The notes under the pieces were generated by a model. That model saw only the letters and a list, made by a program, of their open reading frames with translations. It searched no databases and was not told the origin of the DNA. DNA of 64,000 nucleotides. Origin: Serratia marcescens (GTDB lineage: Bacteria; Pseudomonadota; Gammaproteobacteria; Enterobacterales; Enterobacteriaceae). This document shows positions 8,686 through 17,193 of the stretch, one piece after another. Position 1 is the stretch's first letter. Each line of letters begins with the position of its first letter. A program made the translations under genes and the position numbers. The stretch covers positions 5,423,491-5,487,490 of the forward strand of contig NZ_VFMJ01000001.1 in the NCBI RefSeq assembly GCF_006715005.1, written 5' to 3'.

Positions 8686-9762
8686 TTACTTTCTGCGGTA
8701 GCTCTTCTGCGCGGTATTCACTTTCACCAGATAGCGGCGCGACTCGGCGGCCGGGTGCTTGGTGGTCAGCGTCTGATACACGTCGCCCGGCTGCATGCCG
8801 TTGATGATGCCCACCGCGCGCGTTCTGTCGCTGGAGAACACCCGCAGCACGCTGCCTGCGCCGCCGTTGTAAGCGGTGATCACCGCATAGCGGCGCGAGG
8901 TCGGGTTCTGAATGCCGCCCAGGTAGTTGTTTTGCAAGATAGCCAGGTAGGCGGTGCCGGTGTCGATGTTGTTCTCTGGATCGAACAGGTAGCTGCGGCT
9001 CGGGGTGCCCCATTTGCCGCGCATCTGGAACACATCCTTACCGGCGGTGTGCTGCACCACCTGCATCAGGCCCAGCGCGTCCGAACCGCTCACCGCATAC
9101 GGGTTGAAGCTCGATTCGGTCTGCATGATAGCCAGGATCAGCGACTCGTCCACGCCGTATTTTTCCGACGCCTTGCGCACCATCGGCAGGTATTTATGCG
9201 CACGTTTGTCCAGGTGGTTCGGCACCAGCTGGATGGTGACCGAGTAGATCACGTGCAGGCCGGAGGTGCGTTTTTGCAGCTTGGTCTGCAGCAGGTAATC
9301 GGCGAAGTGCGCCGCGCGCCATTCCCAGCGAATCGGCGCGCCCTTGTTATCCAGCACCTGGCCGTACAGGAACGGCTCTTTGCTGATCTGGATATCGTTG
9401 GCGTCGGAATAGAGATCGATGGAACCCGGATCGTCACCCATCAGCAGCGTGCTGATGATCGCCTGGCGCAGGTGCGTGGCCGGATCGGTGGTGGCGATGG
9501 TCTCGATGGTAATGGCGCCGGTGTCGAAGTTGATGTGGCTGCGGGTTTGGTATTGGTCGGTATATTTGACGTAGTCTTTCGGCCCGGCGATCAGAACTTC
9601 GTTCAGACCCCAGATGTTCTCGATGTTGTGGGCGAATTGGCCCATCAGAATGTCGAAGCCGTTGGTATCTTTAATCCAGGCTTCGTTGATTTCTTCACTT
9701 TTTTTGCCGGAACAGGAGATCAGCAAAGGCGCTATTACGAGCAAAGCTAAAATTTTCTTCAT
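8686..9762 (-). CDS. mltC: membrane-bound lytic murein transglycosylase C
   Basis: 358 aa, against 359 in E. coli. It starts with a lipoprotein signal ([19 protein letters not shown]; lipobox LISC, Cys17), so it should be anchored in the outer membrane facing the periplasm. The C-terminal SLT domain has the catalytic glutamate in [11 protein letters not shown], then GLMQV and ITAYNGG. It cleaves the MurNAc-GlcNAc bond to give 1,6-anhydromuropeptides. It follows mutY and yggX on the same strand, 63 bp after yggX. Confidence 0.94.
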   Translation of the reverse strand: MKKILALLVIAPLLISCSGKKSEEINEAWIKDTNGFDILMGQFAHNIENIWGLNEVLIAGPKDYVKYTDQYQTRSHINFDTGAITIETIATTDPATHLRQAIISTLLMGDDPGSIDLYSDANDIQISKEPFLYGQVLDNKGAPIRWEWRAAHFADYLLQTKLQKRTSGLHVIYSVTIQLVPNHLDKRAHKYLPMVRKASEKYGVDESLILAIMQTESSFNPYAVSGSDALGLMQVVQHTAGKDVFQMRGKWGTPSRSYLFDPENNIDTGTAYLAILQNNYLGGIQNPTSRRYAVITAYNGGAGSVLRVFSSDRTRAVGIINGMQPGDVYQTLTTKHPAAESRRYLVKVNTAQKSYRRK

Positions 9763-9825
9763 CTTAAAGCCGTTTGGAAGAAGTATAAGAGGATTGAAGC
9801 GGGCCAGCGCCTGGCCCCAACAGCG

Positions 9826-10098
9826 TTATTCGCTCGGCGGCGTATAGCCTTCGATGTGCACGTCGTGCCCTTCGAACAGGAACTTGATCATTTCCTCTTC
9901 CAGCAGCTTGCGGTCATCCACGTTCATCATGTTCAACTTCTTCTCGTTGATCAGCATGGTCTGCTTCTTCATCCACTCGCCCCAGGCTTCCTTGGAGATC
10001 TCGTTGTAGATGCGCTTGCCGACGTCACCGGGATAAAGCTGGAAGTCCTGGCCTTCGGCGTCGCGCTGCAGGAAAGTACAAAAAATGGTGCGGCTCAT
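9826..10098 (-). CDS. yggX: Fe(II)-trafficking/oxidative damage protection protein YggX
   Basis: 90 aa, the family's usual size, starting [19 protein letters not shown] with the conserved Cys7. The family protects Fe-S clusters against superoxide and is linked to iron delivery. Its ATG overlaps the mutY stop (ATGA), so it is probably translationally coupled to mutY, itself an Fe-S enzyme. Confidence 0.93.
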   Translation of the reverse strand: MSRTIFCTFLQRDAEGQDFQLYPGDVGKRIYNEISKEAWGEWMKKQTMLINEKKLNMMNVDDRKLLEEEMIKFLFEGHDVHIEGYTPPSE

Positions 10099-11192
10099 GC
10101 TAATTCCTCATCGATGGCGCTATCGCCATATAAGTTTTGTTGGATCGGGGGCTGCTTCGCCAGCTGTTGCAACAGGCGATCTACCGGCGCTGCCAGCCCG
10201 ACCGACGGCGGCTGCGCTAAGTTATACCAGAGACCCGCGCCCTCATCCATGCCGCTGCCCGCCGCGTCGAGCGACAGCCACATCGGCACGATATCGAGAT
10301 GGAAATGGCTGAACGTGTGGCGAAACGCGGTCAGCTGTTCCAGGCGCTTGCCTTTCAGACCGCGCTGCTGCAGCCAGAGTTCCAAATCCACGCGCGCGCT
10401 GAACTGCGGGAAGCAGAACAGGCCGCCCCACAGGCCCACCGCCGGGCGCTGTTCCAGCCACACGCGGTCGCCGTATTGCAGCAATAAGAAGTAGGCGGTT
10501 TTTTCCGGCAGGGTCTGTTTGGGTTTCTTGCCGGGATAGTTGGCCCAGCTGTGATTGGCGTAAGACAGGCAGCCGACGTTGAGCGGGCAGAGCTCGCACT
10601 TGGGCTTGGAGCGAGTGCAGACCATGGCGCCCAGATCCATCATCGCCTGGTTGAACTGGCCGACGCCCTGCGCCGGGGTCACCTCTTCGCTGATTTTCCA
10701 CAGCCGGTTTTCGACCTCTTTCTTGCCCGGCCAGCCTTCCACTGCGTAGCAGCGGGCCAGCACGCGCTTCACGTTGCCGTCGAGGAGCGGATAGTGTTGG
10801 CCCAGCGCCAACGACAGCACCGCGCCGGCGGTAGAGCGGCCAACGCCCGGCAAATCGGCGATTTCTGCGAAGGTTGTCGGGAACTCGCCGCCGTGCTGTG
10901 AGACAATGGTCTGTGCAGCCTTGTGCAGGTTACGGGCGCGGGCGTAATAGCCGAGACCGGTCCACAGATGCAGCACTTCGTCCAGCGGGGCCTCCGCCAG
11001 CGCGCGCACGTTGGGAAAACGGGCCATAAAGCGCTGAAAATAAGGAATGACGGTGGCAACCTGGGTCTGTTGCAACATCACCTCGGAGAGCCATACTTGA
11101 TAGGCAGTTTTTTCCAGCTGCCACGGCAGAGTCTTGCGACCGTAGCGCTGATACCAGTCAAGCACCACCTGTGCGAATTGTTGTGCTTGCAT
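10095..11192 (-). CDS. mutY: adenine DNA glycosylase
   Basis: 365 aa from the ATG that gives [13 protein letters not shown], matching the E. coli start; upstream in-frame codons to 11303 are probably not translated, and ATG 11195 is an alternative. HhH-GPD domain with [11 protein letters not shown] and the catalytic Asp in LLDGNVKRV, [4Fe-4S] loop [17 protein letters not shown] (C-X6-C-X2-C-X5-C), then a NUDIX-like C-terminal domain that reads 8-oxoguanine. It removes adenine mispaired with 8-oxoG. First gene of mutY-yggX-mltC, divergent from trmB. Confidence 0.94.
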   Translation of the reverse strand: MQAQQFAQVVLDWYQRYGRKTLPWQLEKTAYQVWLSEVMLQQTQVATVIPYFQRFMARFPNVRALAEAPLDEVLHLWTGLGYYARARNLHKAAQTIVSQHGGEFPTTFAEIADLPGVGRSTAGAVLSLALGQHYPLLDGNVKRVLARCYAVEGWPGKKEVENRLWKISEEVTPAQGVGQFNQAMMDLGAMVCTRSKPKCELCPLNVGCLSYANHSWANYPGKKPKQTLPEKTAYFLLLQYGDRVWLEQRPAVGLWGGLFCFPQFSARVDLELWLQQRGLKGKRLEQLTAFRHTFSHFHLDIVPMWLSLDAAGSGMDEGAGLWYNLAQPPSVGLAAPVDRLLQQLAKQPPIQQNLYGDSAIDEELA

Positions 11193-11372
11193 CATGGGCA
11201 GCGTCGTTATCCGGCAGAAAATGAAGCGAGATTGCAGCATAGAGTCATGGTGCTGTAAACCGGAACTTTCCGACGCCGCACGGCGGGTACAGAAGATGAA
11301 CACTTGCTAAACCAATGTATCTTTGCATAATGCGCGTTTCCCTAATTGGCAGCCAAACAGACAGAAAGCACT

Positions 11373-12092
11373 ATGATTAATGACGTCATCTCCCCGGAAT
11401 TTGATGAGAACGGCCGCGCGATGCGCCGTATCCGCAGTTTTGTCCGCCGCCAGGGGCGGCTGACCAAAGGCCAGCAGCACGCGCTGGAGAACTATTGGCC
11501 GGTGATGGGCGTGGAGTATCAGACTGACGCTGTCGATCTCACCGCGCTGTTTGGCCGCGAAGCGCCGACGGTGCTGGAGATCGGTTTTGGCATGGGCGCC
11601 TCGCTGGTGACCATGGCGGGCAACAACCCGCAGCAGAACTTTTTAGGGATTGAGGTGCACTCGCCGGGCGTGGGCGCCTGCCTGGCCGACGCCCACGAGG
11701 CGAAGCTGAGCAACCTGCGCGTGATGTGCCACGATGCGGTTGAAGTGCTGGAAAACATGATCCCGGACGGCTCGCTGGACATGGTGCAGCTGTTCTTCCC
11801 CGATCCGTGGCACAAGGCGCGCCACAACAAGCGCCGCATCGTGCAAACGCCGTTTGTCGAACTGGTGCTGCGCAAGCTGAAGACCGGCGGCGTCTTCCAC
11901 ATGGCCACCGATTGGCAACCTTATGCGGAACATATGTTAGAGGTTATGAACGGGGTCGCAGGCTACCGTAATCTTTCCAGCGATAATGATTACGTGCCGC
12001 GTCCGGATTCGCGCCCACTGACGAAATTTGAATTACGCGGCCAGCGCCTGGGACATGGCGTTTGGGACTTGATGTTTGAGAGGAAAGAATAA
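11373..12092 (+). CDS. trmB: tRNA (guanine-N7-)-methyltransferase
   Basis: 239 aa, identical in length to E. coli TrmB. It uses S-adenosylmethionine to methylate G46 of tRNA. Motif I is [10 protein letters not shown]; the family signature is [15 protein letters not shown]. Start at ATG 11373 ([15 protein letters not shown]), which aligns with E. coli; the longer frame from 11346 has no support. The stop overlaps the start of yggL by one base. Confidence 0.95.
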   Translation: MINDVISPEFDENGRAMRRIRSFVRRQGRLTKGQQHALENYWPVMGVEYQTDAVDLTALFGREAPTVLEIGFGMGASLVTMAGNNPQQNFLGIEVHSPGVGACLADAHEAKLSNLRVMCHDAVEVLENMIPDGSLDMVQLFFPDPWHKARHNKRRIVQTPFVELVLRKLKTGGVFHMATDWQPYAEHMLEVMNGVAGYRNLSSDNDYVPRPDSRPLTKFELRGQRLGHGVWDLMFERKE

Positions 12093-12418
12093 TGGCTAAG
12101 AACCGCAGTCGTCGTTTACGTAAAAAGTTGCACATTGAAGAATTTCAGGAGCTGGGTTTCTCCGTAGCCTGGCGCTTCGCCGAAGGCACGTCGGTGGAAG
12201 ACATCGACAGCACGCTGGATACCTTCATCGATGAAGTGATCGAGCCGAACGGCCTGGCGTTTGACGGCAGCGGCTACCTGCAGTGGGAAGGTCTGATCTG
12301 CCTGCAGAAGATCGGCCACTGCACCGACGAGCAGCGCGAGCTGGTGAAAAACTGGCTGGAAGCGCGCAAACTGACCGACGTTAAGGTCAGCGATCTGTTC
12401 GATATCTGGTGGGATTGA
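12092..12418 (+). CDS. yggL: YggL family protein (DUF469)
   Basis: 108 aa, the family length, starting [19 protein letters not shown] and ending DLFDIWWD. The family has been linked to ribosome assembly in E. coli. It is coupled to trmB. The last 22 bases, including the stop, are repeated at the right end of the prophage (54455-54476). Insertion therefore happened in the gene's 3' end and left the reading frame intact. Confidence 0.93.
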   Translation: MAKNRSRRLRKKLHIEEFQELGFSVAWRFAEGTSVEDIDSTLDTFIDEVIEPNGLAFDGSGYLQWEGLICLQKIGHCTDEQRELVKNWLEARKLTDVKVSDLFDIWWD

Positions 12419-12422
12419 GTGG
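12397..12422. other. attL: prophage attachment site in the yggL 3' end
   Basis: The sequence from 12397 recurs exactly at 54455 (offset 42,058), while the bases just before differ (T at 12396, A at 54454). Positions 12397-12418 are the end of yggL, so at least these 22 bases are shared by chromosome and phage. The right edge of the core cannot be set because attR is outside the window. A 9-mer TGGGGTGCT at 12451 may be an integrase arm site. Confidence 0.85.
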
Positions 12423-12486
12423 TTAATTAAATCAGTAAGTTATGGGTTTGTGGGGTGCTATAGGTGACCCGGCACCCCGCGCCGAC

Positions 12487-12741
12487 TTACGAATTAACCT
12501 GCTTGAACTCTTCCCTCCCTGCTGCCGTGCGTTGATCAAGATAGTCTGCCAAATCCTTCACATACACCAGGCGCGGGGCTTTGTTCGAGTCTGCAGCCCG
12601 GAAACTCGGGATAGGCAGCTTGCCAGCGTTCGCACGCTTGTTGGCTAACTCGATTGAGATACCGAGGTATTTCTCCGCGATTTTCTCCAGAGGAATATCC
12701 GAGGTCTCAAACTCAGCCATCAACAAAAACATTCTGTTCAC
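12487..12741 (-). CDS. PrtN-family pyocin-activator-like protein
   Basis: 84 aa beginning VNRMFLLMAEFET (GTG start), which aligns with the N-terminus of the pyocin activator PrtN; FRAADSNKAPRLVYVKDLA fits the winged-helix part. The GTG overlaps the upstream stop (GTGA), supporting this start. It is the last gene of the leftward operon and lies about 65 bp from the attachment core, where an excisionase usually sits. It may be a DNA-binding regulator or recombination directionality factor; which one is not decided by sequence. Confidence 0.75.
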   Translation of the reverse strand: MNRMFLLMAEFETSDIPLEKIAEKYLGISIELANKRANAGKLPIPSFRAADSNKAPRLVYVKDLADYLDQRTAAGREEFKQVNS

Positions 12742-12905
12742 TCTGTCACCTCCGTCTTACCGGCCCCGGCCTGTAGGCCGTCGTTGTACGCCTTCTTAAC
12801 CCAAAACAGCAGCACCTCGGCGGCCACACAACCACAATCCACATCGATCGGTACTGTCTGTCCCTGCAGCCAGGTGTCGAAGTCTGTTGGTTCGATCTCC
12901 ATCAT
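12738..12905 (-). CDS. small phage protein, unknown function
   Basis: 55 aa (MMEIEPTDFDTWLQGQ at the start, GKTEVTE at the end), with a CGC motif and a short hydrophobic stretch AAEVLLFWVKKAY. Its ATG overlaps the upstream stop (ATGA) and its own stop overlaps the next GTG, so it belongs to a tightly coupled operon. No family recognised. Confidence 0.6.
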   Translation of the reverse strand: MMEIEPTDFDTWLQGQTVPIDVDCGCVAAEVLLFWVKKAYNDGLQAGAGKTEVTE

Positions 12906-13375
12906 TCACCTGCCTCGTAGCAAAGCCGCATGAGGCGATACAGCCGCTTTCCGTCACCAATGCGGTACACCTCAGCCCATTCATGCCAATGGGCGGCTAC
13001 CACCGCCCACTCCTTGCCATGTTGTGACATGTCACGAATTTTACTTTCCAGCTCCGGCACAGCTTCGACCAGGCGCAGGCAGCGGCCAAAGTCTGCCGGA
13101 TCGCGCGGATAGGCATATTCAGCTTCGAAAATGCCGGTCAGCTTGGATGCCATGAACAGGCTGCTCATCCCTGTGTCGTCGCTGGCGAGCCAGTCAGCAA
13201 GCCCCATGCCCTCCGATGCCTTCACCACTGGCTTAGCGAACTCCTGACAGATGTTATTCGCCGCCAGGATGATCGTGTTGAAGCAGCGGCTTTCAACGCC
13301 AGCACCCGGGTGCTGGCGGTCGATCTCTTTGGCGATGGCCGCCACAAGTTGAATCTGGTCAATTTGTATGCTCAC
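12902..13375 (-). CDS. phage protein, unknown function
   Basis: 157 aa, soluble, no signal or membrane segment. N-terminal part MSIQIDQIQLVAAIAKEIDR, C-terminal part rich in Arg/Tyr (YRIGDGKRLYRLMRL). Overlaps both neighbours by 4 bp in the leftward operon. No family recognised. Confidence 0.7.
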   Translation of the reverse strand: MSIQIDQIQLVAAIAKEIDRQHPGAGVESRCFNTIILAANNICQEFAKPVVKASEGMGLADWLASDDTGMSSLFMASKLTGIFEAEYAYPRDPADFGRCLRLVEAVPELESKIRDMSQHGKEWAVVAAHWHEWAEVYRIGDGKRLYRLMRLCYEAGE

Positions 13376-13899
13376 TGGGTTGCCTCCACAAATGCTAATG
13401 CTGATCGCAGCTCTTTAACGCACGAGTAAAATTCGGCGTTCTCTGCTTTACCTGTACGATCCAATGCTTCCTGACGGCACCACTCGATAACCTTATGCGC
13501 GGCCTGATCGAGGCGCTGGCGATGGTGGTCGTAATTGTCGGCAAGAGCCGCCATGTTGTCGGCACGCCGCTCCGATTCTTCGAGTTTCCGTTTGGCTTCT
13601 AACGCCTCGTATTCATAATCGACAGCATTCGAAATAAGTGACCGCTCTTTCTCTTCCAGTGCCAGCAGTAGGTTCAGGATGGCGGCAGGGTTAGCGGCGG
13701 CAATGAATTCCATATCACACCGGCTAATACTCACGCACGGCACGCCATCAGTCGCCCGAAAGGCGCTCAGCACATCACCATCCTTTCCGCTTGGAACACT
13801 ACTCAGTCGAACCATGCTGTTACTGGTAAACCAGACCCACGGGCCGGGAGTTGCATCGAGTGCGGCGGTTCTCAGTTCGTTAATTTGTGCATTTGTCAT
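13372..13899 (-). CDS. Ead/Ea22-like protein
   Basis: 175 aa. The N-terminus (MTNAQINELRTAALDATPGPW) and an FIAAANPAAILNLLLALE segment are typical of the Ead/Ea22 family found in early regions of lambdoid phages. Residues about 85-125 are strongly charged and probably coiled coil (EEKERSLISNA to EESERRADN). The molecular function of the family is not known to me. 4-bp overlap with both neighbours. Confidence 0.8.
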   Translation of the reverse strand: MTNAQINELRTAALDATPGPWVWFTSNSMVRLSSVPSGKDGDVLSAFRATDGVPCVSISRCDMEFIAAANPAAILNLLLALEEKERSLISNAVDYEYEALEAKRKLEESERRADNMAALADNYDHHRQRLDQAAHKVIEWCRQEALDRTGKAENAEFYSCVKELRSALAFVEATQ

Positions 13900-14117
13900 C
13901 GTGCCATCTCCTGTAAAGCGATTTTGTAAACCTTCAACATTGGCGCGGAGCGGCCAGATAGCACGGTTTTCATAAAGAACAACCCGCTGCGGTGCGCGCT
14001 GACGCTGGTCAGAAACAGCGCCGTGTCAACGACGCGGTTATGCCGGCGGAACTCAAACACCGTGCTGGTCAGCGTGATGCTGGCGGTTGCTCCGTGGTCT
14101 TGGTAATCGATTTTCAC
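13896..14117 (-). CDS. small phage protein, unknown function
   Basis: 73 aa from a GTG start that overlaps the stop of the upstream membrane peptide (GTGA). Contains VFEFRRHNRVVDTALFLT and ends IALQEMAR. Overlaps the Ead/Ea22-like gene by 4 bp. No family recognised. Confidence 0.6.
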   Translation of the reverse strand: MKIDYQDHGATASITLTSTVFEFRRHNRVVDTALFLTSVSAHRSGLFFMKTVLSGRSAPMLKVYKIALQEMAR

Positions 14118-14239
14118 CAGATAACCCTCCCGATCAGTTCGGCAGTGCCGAGGAATGAAAAGAGTCCCGCCGCCAGCCCGAAACCCGCAAGACTGGAGAA
14201 AAACAGCGTGAACATAATCAGTTCAAATACCTTCTTCAT
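14114..14239 (-). CDS. 41-residue membrane peptide
   Basis: MKKVFELIMFTLFFSSLAGF opens a hydrophobic peptide with one, perhaps two, membrane segments, ending LIGRVIW. Its start lies inside the 3' end of the clamp-like gene (17-bp overlap) with GAGGTGAT just upstream as ribosome-binding site, and its stop overlaps the next GTG. The sequence is repeated identically in copy 2. Probably an inner-membrane protein of unknown role. Confidence 0.6.
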   Translation of the reverse strand: MKKVFELIMFTLFFSSLAGFGLAAGLFSFLGTAELIGRVIW

Positions 14240-14810
14240 TCATCACCTCGTCGAGCAGATCGAAGGTGTTGTCGCGTAGCGGCATAATGACCAGGAACGG
14301 ATTGCCGTACAGGCGGTTAATGCCCGGGTCTAAAATCAGTTGGCAGGGGCCACCTTTCCCTGAAGGCTTAAACCGAACTGCAGCAAAGCCGATTTCCGAC
14401 CCAAACATCAGATAGGGGAGAGCCAAAAGGTGACCTGAAAACATTGGCAGCACGTCGCACGGTTCCGGCTCTGCCGGCAGGATTTTGCTGAAGTCTGGAT
14501 AGCGGCAATCTAGCGGCACCAACTCGCAGAAACCGACAAATTCCTTATCTTCATCCGAATGGATAGCCATCCAGCCCTCGTCCATGTGTTTAATGATCGT
14601 GACTTCTGCACTGTCTGGAATTTCGCCCTTGACCAGAAACACCCCATCAATGTCGGTGTCCGCACCATGCTCCATCATCACCGCCGCGCGGCCGTCAGTG
14701 GCATGGATGTGGGTAGGGGAGATGTACACCCCCTGCAGGTATTCGCGAGACTCGTTCTCGTTTGCTACGCAGCACAGGGCTGCGCGCAGAATATCGGTTG
14801 GGAACATCAT
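14223..14810 (-). CDS. shortened DNA sliding-clamp (DnaN-like) protein
   Basis: 195 aa. Several blocks match the second and third domains of the bacterial beta clamp in order. ANENESREYLQGV (16-28) corresponds to the E. coli segment with VRYYLNG. ATDGRAAVM (37-45) corresponds to ATDGHRLAV. CRYPDFSKILP (102-112) corresponds to GRFPDYRRVLP. VIMPLR (174-179) corresponds to the C-terminal VMPMRL that lines the peptide-binding pocket. Domain 1 is absent and domain 3 is short; 16 residues follow the MPLR block. The E. coli residues are recalled from memory. It could be a phage mini-clamp, a clamp-loader decoy, or a domesticated clamp fold with another job. Confidence 0.65.
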   Translation of the reverse strand: MMFPTDILRAALCCVANENESREYLQGVYISPTHIHATDGRAAVMMEHGADTDIDGVFLVKGEIPDSAEVTIIKHMDEGWMAIHSDEDKEFVGFCELVPLDCRYPDFSKILPAEPEPCDVLPMFSGHLLALPYLMFGSEIGFAAVRFKPSGKGGPCQLILDPGINRLYGNPFLVIMPLRDNTFDLLDEVMNEEGI

Positions 14811-15166
14811 TGCTCTGCCTCCGGTTCAATGTTGATAATCTCGGCGCCAATCAGCATTTCTTTCAGCCAATCCTCGCCTTCCAGGCATTCGTCCATACAC
14901 TGCAGGTTGCCGATGTTAATCACCGCCATCTCGTCATCTTTGCCGGTATCGTCATTGAAGAACGGGACGGTGCCCAATTGCTCATAAGCGACACCGATAG
15001 CACACTCAATAACGCTGAACCCGTTACTATTTCCGCCGACAACCACGTCTACCGATGTGCGGTATTTCCACTGGCCGAACGTCAGGCGGACGGTTTGCTT
15101 TGCCATGCGTCCACACAGCGTATAGTTCGGGTCGTAGTTCATCACTTTGCTCTGAGTACCGATCAT
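14807..15166 (-). CDS. phage protein, unknown function
   Basis: 119 aa from the ATG that overlaps the upstream Rha stop (ATGA); an internal ATG at 15106 (MAKQTVRLTFGQW) is an alternative start. The C-terminus is acidic (AEIINIEPEAEQ). It precedes the clamp-like gene with a 4-bp overlap, so the two are likely co-translated. No family recognised. Confidence 0.65.
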   Translation of the reverse strand: MIGTQSKVMNYDPNYTLCGRMAKQTVRLTFGQWKYRTSVDVVVGGNSNGFSVIECAIGVAYEQLGTVPFFNDDTGKDDEMAVINIGNLQCMDECLEGEDWLKEMLIGAEIINIEPEAEQ

Positions 15167-16005
15167 TGCTTGGCCTCCACGGCGGCTTTGTTGGTCTCGG
15201 TGACCTTGAGCGTGAAGCCGCCGAAGTCTGGGTGCTGCCAGCGTTTTCGCTTACCCGTCGGCGGTGTGGATTCGTCGATCAGGGTGAATACCGCATCAGC
15301 GAAAGAGGAATGGTGGATCAGCAGGTGGCCACGCTCGCCATTGGTAAGCTTGGTCGGCAGGTTGGCGTAACTTGCCAGGCGCCGGCATGCTGCGTCGGAG
15401 ATGCCAAAGGCCCACATCAGATCGATGACTGGTGAGAATTCCGGGGCTGGCGGCGTGCCAACTGGTTCAGCAACCGATACCGGCGCGACTTGCTCAGGTG
15501 ATGCTGGTGGCAGAGCTTGCGCAGCGAACACCTGCGTGCCGGAAAGCTCCATCACGGCTTTCATCGTTGCGGAGGCGGTGGCCTCTGCTACGACGCGGGC
15601 GACCGACAGAATGTGATCGGATGTGGAGATCGCCTGCTGTACCGGGGCCGGTGCGGCAATACGTGGTTGTGCCAGCTCTACTTTCATATCCTGCCACTCA
15701 TTAATAATTGCCATGCGACGAGCCGCATCGTAACCAGCGACCAGGCACTGAGAGTGCTCATAGTCGAGCAGATACTCCCAGGCGTTAGGATTTGAGGTAT
15801 CGTACTGAATGCAGCTAACACATTGATTTGTATCGTAGAGCAAATTTGCGCTACGGATATAATCACGCTCATCACCACCATAAAGCTGCACAAGCATCAC
15901 TCGAATATCTCGGCAGACATCCTTGTGCTCCTTTGTGGTAAGACGGGCAATTAAGCGGCTGCTCATCATTGGTTTGCCACCTACTACTGTCATTTGCTTT
16001 TCCAT
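15163..16005 (-). CDS. Rha family phage regulatory protein
   Basis: 280 aa. The N-terminal block (TVVGGKPMMSSRLIARLTT, then EHKDVCRDIRVML) is the Rha DNA-binding-type domain. The middle is Ala/Pro-rich, and the C-terminal part (SPVIDLMWAFGISDAACRR onward) is probably a second alpha-helical domain. ATG 16005 is chosen because it overlaps the upstream stop (TAATG); the frame extends further upstream without support. Rha proteins are known from lambdoid phages and can interfere with infection of some hosts. Here it sits mid-operon. Confidence 0.8.
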   Translation of the reverse strand: MEKQMTVVGGKPMMSSRLIARLTTKEHKDVCRDIRVMLVQLYGGDERDYIRSANLLYDTNQCVSCIQYDTSNPNAWEYLLDYEHSQCLVAGYDAARRMAIINEWQDMKVELAQPRIAAPAPVQQAISTSDHILSVARVVAEATASATMKAVMELSGTQVFAAQALPPASPEQVAPVSVAEPVGTPPAPEFSPVIDLMWAFGISDAACRRLASYANLPTKLTNGERGHLLIHHSSFADAVFTLIDESTPPTGKRKRWQHPDFGGFTLKVTETNKAAVEAKQ

Positions 16006-16226
16006 TATTTCGTCGCCTTCTTTAAGTTGAACCCCATGTGTTTTGCGTGCCGGCGCATACTCCGGTTCAGCGGCATCTGGATATTGCCGTCGGCCGTTCT
16101 GTAGTCCGCCACTGACTTCTGCACGTTGCCGTACTCCCAAGCTTGTTGACGGGTCAGCCGGTACCCCTGGGCCAGCGTCATGCCACACATGCCTTGGCAC
16201 GTTTTACTGCCGCCTTTTTTCGCCAT
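16005..16226 (-). CDS. small phage protein with CQGMC motif
   Basis: 73 aa, basic, MAKKGGSKTCQGMCGMTLAQ at the start. The two cysteines with Gly/Met between could bind metal, but there is no second pair. Overlaps the Rha start and lies 2 bp after the ANR-family gene. No family recognised. Confidence 0.6.
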   Translation of the reverse strand: MAKKGGSKTCQGMCGMTLAQGYRLTRQQAWEYGNVQKSVADYRTADGNIQMPLNRSMRRHAKHMGFNLKKATK

Positions 16227-16228
16227 TG

Positions 16229-16531
16229 CTATACCTCTTCGCTGGTGGTCTTGATATGGGCCTTGAGCGCCTCAGCCATCTTCTTCTTGGCCTTGGTTTT
16301 CGCTGCCTCCTTTGCTCGCTCACTGGCGCTTTCTTGCAGCTGCTCCAGCCGCTCCGTAAGGCTGTGGCGCTTTTCGCACAGCTCGGCGCGGGTGGCTGCC
16401 CAATCCTGGTTAACCGACTTCACCGCGAATGACTCAGCGATGCGCCAGAACGTGGCCGCCTGAATGAACTCTTCGGCCTTTTCGTGCTGGATAGCCCGCT
16501 GGGCTGCTTCGCTGTACGGAATCTTTATCAT
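16229..16531 (-). CDS. ANR-family transcriptional regulator
   Basis: 100 aa. AAQRAIQHEKAEEFIQAAT followed by FWRIAESFA and WAATRAELC matches the pattern of the ANR (Aar-like) family, which includes small regulators in pathogens and proteins of P2-type phages that bind AraC-type activators or H-NS-like factors. The C-terminal half is a charged helix rich in Lys/Ala. 4-bp overlap with the downstream gene. It may let the prophage affect host gene control; that is inference. Confidence 0.65.
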   Translation of the reverse strand: MIKIPYSEAAQRAIQHEKAEEFIQAATFWRIAESFAVKSVNQDWAATRAELCEKRHSLTERLEQLQESASERAKEAAKTKAKKKMAEALKAHIKTTSEEV

Positions 16532-16740
16532 TGGGCCTCCCGCAGCTGCGCCATTGGCGTACCGTTATTGAAGGTGCGGATCGACTCAGGCACACCATCC
16601 AGCAGGGTGATCATCGCGCAGACCATCGTGCGCTCTACTTGGTCGGTGCGGTCGTTGCAGGACTCCAGCCACAGATTGAGGATCTGCTGCGCCTGCTCTA
16701 CGCGGCACTGGGCATCGATCAGTTGCATGGTTGCCATCAC
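16528..16740 (-). CDS. small phage protein, unknown function
   Basis: 70 aa, predicted mostly helical (LIDAQCRVEQAQQILNLWL near the start), ending PMAQLREAQ. Overlaps both neighbours by 4 bp. No family recognised. Confidence 0.6.
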   Translation of the reverse strand: MMATMQLIDAQCRVEQAQQILNLWLESCNDRTDQVERTMVCAMITLLDGVPESIRTFNNGTPMAQLREAQ

Positions 16741-17108
16741 GCCACCACCTGCAGCAGCTGGCTGCTTGGGTTGTGGAGCTTGTAGGCGACGGCGTCGATC
16801 ATCATTTCTTCCATCGCTGACTTGCCGAGCGGCGTAAGGCGGCTACGGTCTTTGCTCAGCATCGCGTCGTAGGAATTGGCGATCTGCTCCTGCCCGCCGG
16901 CGATACCGAATTCAGCGCGAACCATGTTCTCGATGAACTCTTTCATCAGCGCCTCGAGGCACTCCTGGGTCAGGTCAACGCGAACCAGTTTCTTTTTCGA
17001 AATAACCACGTCAGACCATTTGCCGCCGAAATGGCGCTGGCAAAAATCGAGATAGGCGAGGGCGATACGCCGACGATTTAAAGCAATATTGTTGAACCAC
17101 TGAGTCAT
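16737..17108 (-). CDS. phage protein, unknown function
   Basis: 123 aa, basic and helical N-terminus (MTQWFNNIALNRRRIALAYL), C-terminal part with DRSRLTPLGKSAMEEMMID. ATG 17108 is used. An 85-bp gap separates it from the upstream gene. No family recognised. Confidence 0.65.
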   Translation of the reverse strand: MTQWFNNIALNRRRIALAYLDFCQRHFGGKWSDVVISKKKLVRVDLTQECLEALMKEFIENMVRAEFGIAGGQEQIANSYDAMLSKDRSRLTPLGKSAMEEMMIDAVAYKLHNPSSQLLQVVA

Positions 17109-17193
17109 CGTTAATTACCTGCTGTCTAAATTCAGGCCGAGCGAAACCGTCAGCCTGAAGGCCATAATTAAAATCTTGTTGGAGATTGTTTAA

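Noticed and set aside
8755..9750. 331-codon open frame on the plus strand
   Set aside because: Shadow of mltC; no ribosome site and no recognisable domain.
15055..15435. Plus-strand frames opposite the Rha gene
   Set aside because: Antisense to a well-supported operon of overlapping genes; no ribosome sites.
17109..17193. 85-bp gap in the early operon as an RNA gene
   Set aside because: No clear secondary structure or promoter by eye.
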